Positions 15,846-23,480 of a stretch of 64,000 nt of DNA are shown one piece after another. Both the position numbers and the translations under genes were made by a program. The notes under the pieces are model-generated. The model did not search any database. It was given only the letters and a program-made list of their open reading frames with translations, and had not been told where the DNA came from. The number at the start of each line of letters is the position of its first letter. The first letter of the stretch is position 1. The DNA lies in assembly GCF_018598225.1 (NCBI RefSeq), contig NZ_JAHESF010000014.1, forward strand, positions 1 through 64,000, read 5' to 3'. The stretch is from Chryseosolibacter histidinae (GTDB taxonomy: Bacteria > Bacteroidota > Bacteroidia > Cytophagales > Cyclobacteriaceae).

Positions 15846-16337
15846 ATGGCTAACCTCGTATGTATTGATTCAATGATTTGTGTATGGGGAATAAAAAAGA
15901 AAGCTACGCAAGGTCAAGAGTTCATGGTAGCAAAAACCGAGGCTTTCTTAAAATCATTGGATGCACAGAATACAAAAATAATAATACCTGCTCCAGTCAT
16001 TACAGAAATTCTCTGCCCAGTTGACATAAGTCAAAGGGCAGGACTAATGTCATCGATAACAAAACATTTTATGATTGCGCCCTTGGATACGATGGCTGCC
16101 ATAAAGGCTGGAGAAATATGGAACGAAAACAAAGATAGCTGGAAGGAAATCTACGGCTCTTCAGAAGAAGAAGGTCTAAGGAATAGGTTTAAGTACGATA
16201 TACTAATCGCTGGGATTGCCATAACCAGGAATGTCTACTGCCTTTATTCAAATGATGCCCGCCTTCGAGGCATTTGCAGCAAACATATAGATACTCAAAG
16301 TTTGCCAGATATAGCGGTACAAAGAGAGTTATTCTGA
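15846..16337 (+). CDS. PIN-domain ribonuclease-like protein
   Basis: The 163-aa product has the acidic residues expected in PIN nucleases: D8 in CIDSMICVWG, E54 in PVITEIL, D118 in KYDILIAGIA, and D137 in SNDARLRG. PIN proteins of this size are typically metal-dependent RNases, for example VapC-type toxins. The neighbouring XRE and unknown genes suggest a toxin-antitoxin or defence cassette, but the partner is not a recognised VapB. Confidence 0.75.
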   Translation: MANLVCIDSMICVWGIKKKATQGQEFMVAKTEAFLKSLDAQNTKIIIPAPVITEILCPVDISQRAGLMSSITKHFMIAPLDTMAAIKAGEIWNENKDSWKEIYGSSEEEGLRNRFKYDILIAGIAITRNVYCLYSNDARLRGICSKHIDTQSLPDIAVQRELF

Positions 16338-16338
16338 A

Positions 16339-16404
16339 AACCGAACCCTGTTCAGGATCGCGGAAGCTTTAGGGGTAAATCCGAAGGAATTAATCAATAG
16401 CTAA
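16339..16404 (+). pseudogene. Orphan C-terminal fragment of a second XRE gene
   Basis: Directly after the PIN stop the DNA can be read as NRTLFRIAEALGVNPKELIN followed by a stop. This is unmistakably the C-terminal helix of an XRE repressor and aligns codon for codon with the end of the intact gene (TLETLKRISESLGVKGRDLI). It has no start or N-terminus. The stop abuts the ATG of the AlbA_2 gene, so an XRE gene once preceded that gene directly. Confidence 0.65.
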
Positions 16405-17343
16405 ATGAGAACAGACAACTGGTCGATAGAAAAAGTCATTAACCTTATCAGCGATCATGTCGAGGAAAGCACCCATTTGGAGTATAAGGCTGCTAAAGCG
16501 ATTGAAGACAAAGAGAGCATATCCATTGATGTCTCATCTTTTGCAAATGCGGGCGGTGGCGTAATTATCTATGGGATAAAAGAATCCAAGGAAAATAAGC
16601 ACCTTCCCGAACGCATTGATCCAATCGTTCGTAAAGACTTTTCAAAAGAAACACTTGAGCAAATAATTAATTCCAATATATTCCCTAAAGCCATAGTTCA
16701 GATAGAACCTTTAGAGATCGATGATCTGCACGTGGTCTATGTGGTTACTGTTCCGCAAGGTGAGACAGCACATCAAGCATCAGATTTTAGATACTATAGG
16801 AGGTATAACTTTCAAAAACTCCCAATGCAGGATTATGAGATTCGGGACATAATGAATCGAGTAAGGCATCCAAAAATCCGCCTACATTTAGAAATTGATG
16901 AGATTACACATACAAGTATTCATAATAGAGTAATAACCGGAGTTGGTTTGAAAATCTTTTTGGAAAATGAGGGCACGGTCCTTGCCAACTATGTTAACTA
17001 CGATTTAGTAATACCTTCTGCGCTGTTGTTGGAGCCCGACGGCTACAGACAAAAAATTATCCAAGGCATTCACATGCTTGAAATATCGGGGCAAAATATG
17101 GTCCGGGATTTATTGGATGTTGTTAATACGACACAGGGCCAGGAAGCGAAATTCGGCCCTGGCCGATACCACCCGATACTTCCAAAACGTAGTTTTTTTG
17201 AGAGGTCATTTCCCATAGTCACGCATCAATTGCAATTATTAAGACGACAAAAAGTTCCTATTTCCTGGACCGTTTATACAGACAATGCCGCCCCAGTTAC
17301 AAAGAATTTAACTCTTGCTGATATTGAGCACAAACACATGTAG
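16405..17343 (+). CDS. AlbA_2 (Schlafen-type) domain protein
   Basis: In this 312-aa protein, residues about 17-125 match the AlbA_2 domain: ESTHLEYKAAKAIEDKESI, DVSSFANAGGGVIIYGIKES, then PQGETAHQASDFRYYRRYNF. The family is linked to nucleic-acid binding or cleavage and is common in mobile elements and immune loci. The C-terminal 170 residues are beta-rich with no recognised domain. The start directly follows the orphan XRE fragment, suggesting an original XRE-AlbA_2 pair. Confidence 0.8.
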   Translation: MRTDNWSIEKVINLISDHVEESTHLEYKAAKAIEDKESISIDVSSFANAGGGVIIYGIKESKENKHLPERIDPIVRKDFSKETLEQIINSNIFPKAIVQIEPLEIDDLHVVYVVTVPQGETAHQASDFRYYRRYNFQKLPMQDYEIRDIMNRVRHPKIRLHLEIDEITHTSIHNRVITGVGLKIFLENEGTVLANYVNYDLVIPSALLLEPDGYRQKIIQGIHMLEISGQNMVRDLLDVVNTTQGQEAKFGPGRYHPILPKRSFFERSFPIVTHQLQLLRRQKVPISWTVYTDNAAPVTKNLTLADIEHKHM

Positions 17344-17480
17344 AAATCATCAGTCTTCAGGACAAGCAAAAGCCGGAGTAAAAAAACGCCGAGCTTATAA
17401 AATGGGCTATTGACAATAGATTGATAAAGGGGTAAGGGCCAAAGATTACGTGAGCAAGGAAGACCAGTATCAGGAGAGGT
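17344..17480 (+). other. Intergenic remnant
   Basis: There is no intact gene here. Two adjoining frames read protein-like text, KNAELIKWAIDNRLIKG and then VRAKDYVSKEDQYQE, separated by a frame change. This looks like the decayed end of an unidentified gene. Confidence 0.25.
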
Positions 17481-18011
17481 TTATTTTTTCTTTGCTTTGT
17501 ACAGGTTTTTTATTTCTTCCTTGCGACTGATGTTCTTTTTTTGCTGCCGGTGAATATCCAAATCCTTCACAAAATCAAATCTCTCTATTGAAGGGACGCG
17601 AAATGTCATTACCGTCTGTCCATTAACATTTGAAATTGCAAAGTCTCCCTTAGTTATGATATCCATCCCAAGCAAAAAGCCGGCGGAGGCATCATCACTA
17701 AGTTCTTCACATTCTGTTACGGGTAGAGTAAAAGAAACATTCTGATTATTGAGAACTATTTTTACAGCATAGACGGGAACTCCTGTTTTAACACCATGGA
17801 CCCCTTTAACATTTGTCTTGGTTACCGGTATCAATGCAAGTTTCTGAACTAAGGATTTTGTGATCGCAGATCCGGTCGCTCCAGTATCCCAGATAGCTTT
17901 CGTGCTTTCCTTTTGGTTGGTAAGCGTGTTGTAAATATCAATGGGTGATTCAATAACCCTGGCTATGCCATTGTTGGCTCGAGTTAAGGCATGGACAGTA
18001 ACTTGCATCAA
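17481..18011 (-). CDS. Retropepsin-like aspartic protease
   Basis: The 176-aa product has the single-domain aspartyl protease hallmark WDTGATGSAI (D42-T-G) and the second family motif GFLLGMDIITKGDFAI (about 111-126). Such half-size enzymes work as dimers. There is no signal peptide, so the protease is cytoplasmic; the C-terminus is Lys-rich. It overlaps the upstream small gene by 4 nt, so the two are a unit. The substrate is unknown. It lies in the element's cargo zone, opposite in direction to the AlbA_2 gene. Confidence 0.8.
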   Translation of the reverse strand: MMQVTVHALTRANNGIARVIESPIDIYNTLTNQKESTKAIWDTGATGSAITKSLVQKLALIPVTKTNVKGVHGVKTGVPVYAVKIVLNNQNVSFTLPVTECEELSDDASAGFLLGMDIITKGDFAISNVNGQTVMTFRVPSIERFDFVKDLDIHRQQKKNISRKEEIKNLYKAKKK

Positions 18012-18274
18012 TTAAATATAGCTCGGGTATGAAAAGTTTGGGTATAAGCTTCTTCACCAGGAAGACATTCTTGAATCAAAAACTTACCAGCTTCAAACTT
18101 ATTCTGAGATTCAGAAAGAGCTTTCTCAAAAGAATCGTAGGCTCCAACCACTTTCTCCCCCACAATGACAATAAATTGACCTTTATATTTTTCCACCAAC
18201 TCTTTTTGATGTGTCAGGTAGTATTTGAATTCTTGTTCCAGCATAACGTGCATTTTTAGAAAGGGCAACCACAA
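18008..18274 (-). CDS. DUF5678-like small protein, partner of the retropepsin-like protease
   Basis: The 88-aa product (starts possible at residues 1, 9 or 11) contains LVEKYKGQFIVIVGEKVVGA followed by YDSFEKALSESQNKFEAG, the compact alpha-beta pattern of DUF5678-type proteins. It overlaps the protease start by 4 nt. A protease substrate, inhibitor or antitoxin role is possible; none is shown. Confidence 0.6.
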   Translation of the reverse strand: MWLPFLKMHVMLEQEFKYYLTHQKELVEKYKGQFIVIVGEKVVGAYDSFEKALSESQNKFEAGKFLIQECLPGEEAYTQTFHTRAIFN

Positions 18275-18436
18275 AGATATCTGATAAACGCTCGGCGTTT
18301 CAGTCCATAGTCAAAAAAAATTCGACCCCTCGAAATTCACCTAAAAACAGGCCTTTTTTTGTAAGATGGGGCTGTATTTCCACATAATGTTATAATGTAT
18401 CCACGTTGAATATTCTGCCTAGCAAAAAATACAAAA

Positions 18437-18472
18437 CCCATCCATCCGCCTGGTTAGGGCAGAATGGATGGG
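18437..18472. repeat. Inverted repeat in gene-free segment
   Basis: Arms cccatccat (18437-18445) and atggatggg (18464-18472) are perfect complements around an 18-nt loop. They lie in the 252-bp gap between the protease pair and the HTH/coiled-coil gene, just beyond the end of the latter (minus strand). No T-run follows closely. Confidence 0.4.
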
Positions 18473-18526
18473 CTCCATATAGACTAAATATAAGCTCTTT
18501 CCGTGATATCGTCAAGAGAGTGGGTA

Positions 18527-19651
18527 TCACGTCATCCAAGAACCAGTACTGGCTGGGGGATCCGAAAAGGCCAATCTGCTTCTGTCAACCTCTTTCAGTA
18601 GCTCATCTTCAGCCTCAATCAGAGGATCATACCAGTCTGCCTTCTTTCGCGCCCATTCAACGTAAACTTTAAGCTCATCGGTCAATCGATCCTGGCTGAG
18701 TGCGCTGGCCTCAACCTTGTCAATGTAATTGCGGATAACCCTCGCTTCAAATTCTCGGCTCGCAGCATTAAGAAGTCTTTTAAAATCTAACAGCTCTCTT
18801 TGTTTCCGCTCTTTGACTTCTCGGGCCTCACGCTCTATTCGCTCGCACTCTTCGCGATATTTGCGATTTCGTTCGCGGACTTCAAGTAAGAGCCTAATGT
18901 CCTCTTCAACAGTGGCAACTATTTTAGAAAGTTTTTGCTCAATGCGCTTTTCTCCATCAATAAAGCGACGCCACCCGTTAGTGCCCTCAACTTCAAAGAA
19001 AAATTTCCCGGTAGGATTGCTTTTTACACGACCCCCCTCTCCTTCTTGTGATTCAATTATTTCAGATAATCGAAACCGCCGGATTTCACCGTTCACAGCA
19101 AAGCTGCTTTCGCGGACTTCGTGTCCTCTTTTCAAAAACAATTTGAATAGGCAGTCGAAAAATATTAACGCCCTTCTGACATTTCGCGGAGCCAGCTCTA
19201 TTGATAGCTTGCCGGTGTTGTAAATTGTACCGGTTCGAAGTAGCTGTCTTGTCTGGTCATAATTCCTTTCCTTAAATGCAAGCTTGGTTTCAAGTGTTAA
19301 TGGATGAGGTTTTATCAGTCTCTCAGGGATTCGCAGATCCGCTGCATGATCTTCTTCAATTCGCCGCTGTAAAAGTGTCAACGGGCTTAGCAAACTCTCC
19401 CCGTCCACACGCTTTTGCAACGTGATAGTTAATTGCTTGCCAATAAAGTTTCCTGATAGCGGTGCTCTTTTGGCTTTCTTTCCGGTTTCTATTTTTCGCC
19501 AGTAACCGGGATAAGGTGTCGGTACACCTAAACGCAAACACATCTTTCTGATGCCGGTGTCTGAGATCTTATACTTTCTTGAAATAGTAAGCATTGGTTC
19601 AGACCAGACCAGCTCATATAATTCTTGACGATTAAGGGTGATCTTTTCCAT
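18527..19651 (-). CDS. HTH / coiled-coil protein of the element's right end
   Basis: In this 374-aa protein, residues 1-60 (LNRQELYELVWSEPMLTISR, then KYKISDTGIRKMCLRLGVPT and PYPGYWRKIETGKKA) form a conserved resolvase-like HTH seen in a widespread uncharacterised family found in prophages and islands. Residues about 230-310 are a strong, highly charged coiled coil (RNRKYREECERIEREAREVK). The function of the family is unknown. The start is 170 bp from the right att site, so it faces inward from the right boundary. Confidence 0.65.
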   Translation of the reverse strand: MEKITLNRQELYELVWSEPMLTISRKYKISDTGIRKMCLRLGVPTPYPGYWRKIETGKKAKRAPLSGNFIGKQLTITLQKRVDGESLLSPLTLLQRRIEEDHAADLRIPERLIKPHPLTLETKLAFKERNYDQTRQLLRTGTIYNTGKLSIELAPRNVRRALIFFDCLFKLFLKRGHEVRESSFAVNGEIRRFRLSEIIESQEGEGGRVKSNPTGKFFFEVEGTNGWRRFIDGEKRIEQKLSKIVATVEEDIRLLLEVRERNRKYREECERIEREAREVKERKQRELLDFKRLLNAASREFEARVIRNYIDKVEASALSQDRLTDELKVYVEWARKKADWYDPLIEAEDELLKEVDRSRLAFSDPPASTGSWMT

Positions 19652-19774
19652 TACGGAAAATACAAAACTCGCGCAAGGAGATCTTCAATGACCGCAAGCC
19701 CGCTTGAGAGAAGTAAATGATATTTGTTATTTACTCACACCCATACTGATTCCTAAAGGTTGAGCAGAAAAGAA

Positions 19775-19807
19775 AAAAGCCCGTAATACTATGATTACCA
19801 GGCTTTT
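19775..19807 (-). terminator. Element-supplied terminator behind tRNA-Arg
   Basis: Arms aaaagcccgtaat (19775-19787) and attaccaggctttt (19794-19807) form a stem with one small bulge. On the minus strand it is followed by a T-run. It lies 15 bp beyond the tRNA 3' end, inside the element, so it replaces the terminator that was displaced to 514-548. Confidence 0.65.
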
Positions 19808-19821
19808 GCCACTTTACAGTG

Positions 19822-19842
19822 GTGATCCGACAGGGACTCGAA
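19822..19842. repeat. Right attachment site within tRNA-Arg 3' end
   Basis: This is the 21-bp copy identical to 553-573. It covers the acceptor 3' strand and part of the T arm of tRNA-Arg. The element side supplies the bases that complete an encoded CCA (19820-19822 on the minus strand). Confidence 0.9.
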
Positions 19843-19896
19843 CCCCGAACCTACAGCTTAGAAGGCTGTTGCTCTATCCAGTTGAGCTATCGGACC
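19823..19896 (-). tRNA. tRNA-Arg (anticodon TCT)
   Basis: The 74-nt gene folds into a full cloverleaf. The acceptor GGTCCGA pairs with TCGGATC, the D arm is GCTC/GAGC, the anticodon stem ACAGC/GCTGT encloses CTTCTAA, and the T arm CGGGG-TTCGAGT-CCCTG is followed by discriminator A. An encoded CCA extends it to 19820. This is the insertion target of the 19-kb element, and its 3' end is supplied by the element. Confidence 0.95.
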
Positions 19897-19979
19897 GAAA
19901 ATGTAGTCCGTTCGAACCACGGATTGTTAGATGCGCAGCCCGCCTTGCTCCGCCTGTTGGCGGATACGACGGATGAAAG

Positions 19980-20068
19980 CGGAGAAGGGGGGATTCGAAC
20001 CCCCGGTACGTTTTAAGGCGTACGACAGTTTAGCAAACTGCTGGTTTAAGCCTCTCACCCACCTCTCC
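19980..20068 (-). tRNA. tRNA-Ser (anticodon GCT)
   Basis: The 89-nt gene has the long variable arm of class II tRNAs. The acceptor GGAGAGG pairs with CTTCTCC, the anticodon loop is TTTGCTAA, and the T loop is TTCGAAT. It is co-oriented with tRNA-Arg, 84 bp upstream, and probably transcribed with it. Confidence 0.93.
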
Positions 20069-20226
20069 AATGACTAAAACTTAAATTTCTTCTTCCGAAA
20101 TCATTAACCTGGTCTCCGGATCAGACGATTTTGCCGTCCGGCCAGGCTATTCCCGGAAAACGAAGTGCAAATATAAAGGTTGAAAACAAACTGCCTAGGA
20201 AATCGGTTTAAATTCTAAATTTAAGC

Positions 20227-20727
20227 GTGGTTAAAATTCTGCAAGCCTCCCCGAACGACATCCCGGCTATACGATCAATGGCCGAAGAGACCTGGTGGCC
20301 GACGTACTCGCCCATCTTAACCTTTGAACAGATCCGGTACATGCTTGACGCCATTTATTCTGCCGAAGCCCTGCAGCGCACAATGGAAAACGGCTCCCAA
20401 ACCTTTATTATCCTTCACGATGAAAGAGGTCCCCAGGGGTTCGCCTCCTACGGTCCCAAACCTGGTAGTGCGGATGTGATCAAACTTCACAAGATCTATG
20501 TGCTGCCCGACAATCATGGCAAAGGCTACGGAAAATTGCTGATCGACGAAGTCAAAAAAAGGACCCTGGCGTTGAAGATAAATACCCTCGACCTGAATGT
20601 GAACCGGTATAATAAAGCGAAATCCTTCTATGAAAAGATCGGCTTCCAGGTGATCGGCGAAGAGGACGTGCCCATTGGCCCGTATTGGATGAACGATTAC
20701 ATCATGCGTCTGCAGTTGGAGGTATAA
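20227..20727 (+). CDS. GNAT family N-acetyltransferase
   Basis: The 166-aa product (GTG start at 20227) is a single GNAT domain. The acetyl-CoA pyrophosphate loop is visible as YVLPDNHGKGYGKLLIDEVK, and LNVNRYNKAKSFYEKIGFQV is the C-terminal motif B helix and strand. The substrate cannot be told; stand-alone members acetylate small molecules or protein N-termini. It faces away from the tRNAs. Confidence 0.85.
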   Translation: MVKILQASPNDIPAIRSMAEETWWPTYSPILTFEQIRYMLDAIYSAEALQRTMENGSQTFIILHDERGPQGFASYGPKPGSADVIKLHKIYVLPDNHGKGYGKLLIDEVKKRTLALKINTLDLNVNRYNKAKSFYEKIGFQVIGEEDVPIGPYWMNDYIMRLQLEV

Positions 20728-20843
20728 GCATCCAGCTTCCGGCAAACCTCCTTAGTTTAATTTTCCAGTGAGAAAATCAGATGGCGCCATCAATTGCCTG
20801 CGGGCGGAAGGCTGGGGCATTATTTTTTGGCACCAGGCCTGTT

Positions 20844-21026
20844 ATGAAACCCAAGAAAAATAGTGGAAATCAGGATGCAGCGGCGAGCCCTCCGCATGCC
20901 GGCAAGAAAAGTAAAAGCGCAGGTCAGGCTGTTTCCGGACATCCTGATAGCGAGGGGGGCAGCAGGCAGGGAAACATTGGTCACCAGCACAATGCTGAAG
21001 CCGGAAGAGGTGACCGCCAGACATAG
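20844..21026 (+). CDS. Small hydrophilic protein
   Basis: A 60-codon frame from the ATG at 20844 gives a very hydrophilic, disordered product (KPKKNSGNQDAAASPPHAGK) with no hydrophobic core. It lies 27 bp before a second small hydrophilic ORF, and a terminator follows the pair. The reading is uncertain because other frames here are also open. Confidence 0.35.
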   Translation: MKPKKNSGNQDAAASPPHAGKKSKSAGQAVSGHPDSEGGSRQGNIGHQHNAEAGRGDRQT

Positions 21027-21053
21027 TATTGAAAAATCAAAAATTACAAGCAT

Positions 21054-21275
21054 ATGGCAAAATCAAATGTAAGAAGGGAAGATCATGGCGACGGAGCTGA
21101 TTTTGTAAATCTTCAACGCACCACGGATGAAGCAAAAAAAGAAAGAATCAAAGGTCAACACGGCTCCGATAAGTTGCCACCAGAGCAGGCCAACCGAGAG
21201 AGGAACCGTGTACATAAGACGGACGTATCGAAAAAGAAGACCGGCGGTGGTAAGCAGGTGACGCCTGGTACCTGA
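21054..21275 (+). CDS. Small hydrophilic protein
   Basis: The 73-aa, charged product (DHGDGADFVNLQRTTDEAKK) lacks hydrophobic segments, like stress-related disordered proteins. It ends 9 bp before a strong terminator, which supports it being expressed. No family is recognised. Confidence 0.45.
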   Translation: MAKSNVRREDHGDGADFVNLQRTTDEAKKERIKGQHGSDKLPPEQANRERNRVHKTDVSKKKTGGGKQVTPGT

Positions 21276-21284
21276 CTGAATATT

Positions 21285-21324
21285 CAACGGAGATGGCCCT
21301 GGGGAGTCGTCTCCGTTGTTTTTT
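21285..21324 (+). terminator. Intrinsic terminator
   Basis: Arms caacggaga (21285-21293) and tctccgttg (21310-21318) form a perfect 9-bp stem followed by a run of six T. It ends the small-ORF unit. Confidence 0.8.
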
Positions 21325-21534
21325 GAAATTTAGGCCGATTTTCTCCACTTTAATACCAGTTTCCAGTTCAGCGTTGTGTTATAGCACTTTGGACCTATCC
21401 GCCCTGAATAGTCAGTTCACCTAGTATTTGAGGCTCTCTAACTAAACCGGCTACCCGGTAACTGGCAACCGGCAACCTTTTCGGTATTGCAGAAACCCCG
21501 TGTGAATTGTTAATTGCGGAATAAACTTAAAAAT

Positions 21535-22503
21535 GTGAACTGGTACAGGAGTTTTGGTATAACGGAAATTGTGTTCATAACAGCTTTTCTGGTCTTCTAC
21601 ATGCTGTATCTCACGCGGGTGATCGGCATCGCCAAGCGGCTCAAGACTCCTTTTGCAACCGTATTTATCAAGTTGTTCCTCCGCACCCTCTATTTTGCGC
21701 TGCTGCTCATTGCCATGCTCGGACCTTCTTTCGGAGGTTCGAAAAAAGAGGTAAAATCGATCGGTAAGGACATCATGATCTGCGTCGATCTCTCCAAGTC
21801 GATGGATGCCTACGATATCCAGCCCACGCGCCTGGAGAAGATCAAACACGAAATGAAAAAGCTCGTGCAGGCCTTCAACTCAGACCGCATCGGCGTGATC
21901 ATCTTCGGGGCGGAGGCATTCATGCAATGTCCCCTCACTTACGATCAGAATGCGCTGAACCTCTTCATCGAGACCATGAACACCAGCCTGGTGCCGGCTT
22001 CCGGTACAGACTTCGGTCCTCCCCTGCGTATGGCTCTGAAAAAGCTCCAGGACGAAGCCGAAAATGCCTCGCAGGCCAAATCGAAAGTAATTATTCTCAT
22101 CAGCGATGGTGAAGATTTTGGGGAAGAAACGAACGATATTGCCAAGGACATAGATCAGCAGGACATCAAGCTGTTCACGCTGGGCATCGGCACCGAAAGA
22201 GGCGGGAACATCTATGCGGGCACCGGCGTTAAAAAAGACCGCGAAGGCAATGCCGTGCTCACGAAGCTCAATTCCAGCTCGCTGAAATCGCTCGCCAATA
22301 AAACGGGCGGACAGTATTTTGAGATCAACGAAACTAAAAATGATATTTCGCGATTGATCAATACGATAAGCAAGATCGAAGGTGAGCTGCGGGATGCCCG
22401 GTACGTGGATGTGACGGCCAACAAATACATTTATTTCCTGGCCGCTGCCGCACTGCTCTTTGCCTTGGATATTCTCATTAACATCAGAACCGTAAGGATA
22501 TGA
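21535..22503 (+). CDS. BatB-like von Willebrand factor A membrane protein
   Basis: The GTG at 21535 gives 322 aa and an NWYRSFGITE start typical of Bacteroidota BatB; a TTG at 21514 is also in frame. It has two N-terminal membrane segments (VFITAFLVFYMLYL and TLYFALLLIAMLG) and a vWA domain with MIDAS motif DLSKSM, plus a C-terminal membrane segment (FLAAAALLFALDILI). Bat proteins form an envelope complex of unclear function linked to stress tolerance. The stop overlaps the next start (ATGA), giving the usual batB-batC order. Confidence 0.85.
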   Translation: MNWYRSFGITEIVFITAFLVFYMLYLTRVIGIAKRLKTPFATVFIKLFLRTLYFALLLIAMLGPSFGGSKKEVKSIGKDIMICVDLSKSMDAYDIQPTRLEKIKHEMKKLVQAFNSDRIGVIIFGAEAFMQCPLTYDQNALNLFIETMNTSLVPASGTDFGPPLRMALKKLQDEAENASQAKSKVIILISDGEDFGEETNDIAKDIDQQDIKLFTLGIGTERGGNIYAGTGVKKDREGNAVLTKLNSSSLKSLANKTGGQYFEINETKNDISRLINTISKIEGELRDARYVDVTANKYIYFLAAAALLFALDILINIRTVRI

Positions 22504-23363
22504 AGTACGCGCTGGTCATTTTGCTTGCATTGCTGATCAACGACCCGGTGAAGATCAGCCGGATCAATTCCGCCAAAGCGGATGCTAAAAAAGCATTTCA
22601 GTCGGGCGATTATAAGGCGGCTGCTGACAAATACACATACCTGATAGATTCGATGGGCGTAAAAGAAGACGAGGTGTTGCTGAACCGCGCCCATGCCTAC
22701 TATCTGATGAAAGATACCGCCAACGCTGCCACGCAATACCAGCGCCTGACGCAGAGCATCAACAAGGAGGTGTCGTCCAAGGCCAACCAGCAACTGGGCC
22801 TGATCACAAACAGCCAGAACAAGGCCGAACAGGCACTGAACTATTTCAAGCAGGCCATTAAAGCGGATCCCACCAACAACGATGCGCGCTACAATTACGA
22901 GATGCTGAAGAAAAAACTGGACGAGAAGAAGAAACAGGAGCAACAACAAAACAAGGATCAGAACAAAGACCAGCAGAATAAAGAGCAGAACAAGGAAGAA
23001 CAGAAGAACGAGCAGGATAAGAAAAACGAGCAGAACAAACAGGACGAGAACAAAGAGAACAAGGAAAATAAAGAGAATAAGGATCAGCAGAAAAAAGACC
23101 AACAGCAAAAAGAGCAGCAGGAGAAAGAACAAAAAGAACAGGAACAGAAAGAGCAGCAGGAAAAAGAGCAACAGGAAAAGGATCAAAAAGACCAGCAAAA
23201 AAAAGATCAGAACCTGGACAAGCAAAAGCTTGAACAAATGAAGATCAGTGAAGAAAAGGCCCGGATGATCCTGGAAGCCATGAAGAACCAGGAAAAACAA
23301 TACCTGCAGCAAAATAAACGCAAGGCCACTAAGTCCCGAGACCGGACCAAACCAGACTGGTAG
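22500..23363 (+). CDS. BatC-like TPR protein with Gln/Lys/Glu-rich low-complexity tail
   Basis: The 287-aa product has a hydrophobic N-terminal anchor followed by TPR-like repeats (KKAFQSGDYKAAADKYTYLI, then RAHAYYLMKDTANAATQYQR and ALNYFKQAIKADPTNNDARY). From about residue 140 to 245 it is almost entirely K, Q, E, N and D, a long charged coil. TPR partners of Bat vWA proteins are thought to assemble the complex. The low-complexity DNA (about 22920-23225) is prone to length change. Confidence 0.8.
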   Translation: MKYALVILLALLINDPVKISRINSAKADAKKAFQSGDYKAAADKYTYLIDSMGVKEDEVLLNRAHAYYLMKDTANAATQYQRLTQSINKEVSSKANQQLGLITNSQNKAEQALNYFKQAIKADPTNNDARYNYEMLKKKLDEKKKQEQQQNKDQNKDQQNKEQNKEEQKNEQDKKNEQNKQDENKENKENKENKDQQKKDQQQKEQQEKEQKEQEQKEQQEKEQQEKDQKDQQKKDQNLDKQKLEQMKISEEKARMILEAMKNQEKQYLQQNKRKATKSRDRTKPDW

Positions 23364-23432
23364 AATGGTCCACAGCCCACGGACCATAGTCCACGGTTAA
23401 AATACCATGGACCATTGACTATGGACTATCGA
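23364..23432. repeat. Self-similar intergenic repeat (ccatggacc family)
   Basis: The gap before the thiolase is filled with near-copies of one short phrase (ccacggaccatagtccacgg, then accatggaccattgactatg). Related text occurs at 47412-47460, 61713-61750 and 62175-62220. It is a dispersed intergenic repeat with no coding content. Confidence 0.6.
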
Positions 23433-23480
23433 CTTTTCCCTATTTTTACCGCCGTTAAATCGTTTGAAATCCATTAAATC

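Noticed and set aside
743-19842. Complete prophage
   Set aside because: No capsid, portal, large terminase, tube, sheath or lysis gene was found among the ORFs. Only tail-tip genes are supported.
22431-23387. Leu-rich leftward ORF over the BatC-like gene
   Set aside because: The apparent membrane protein is the antisense of the K/Q/E codon repeat.
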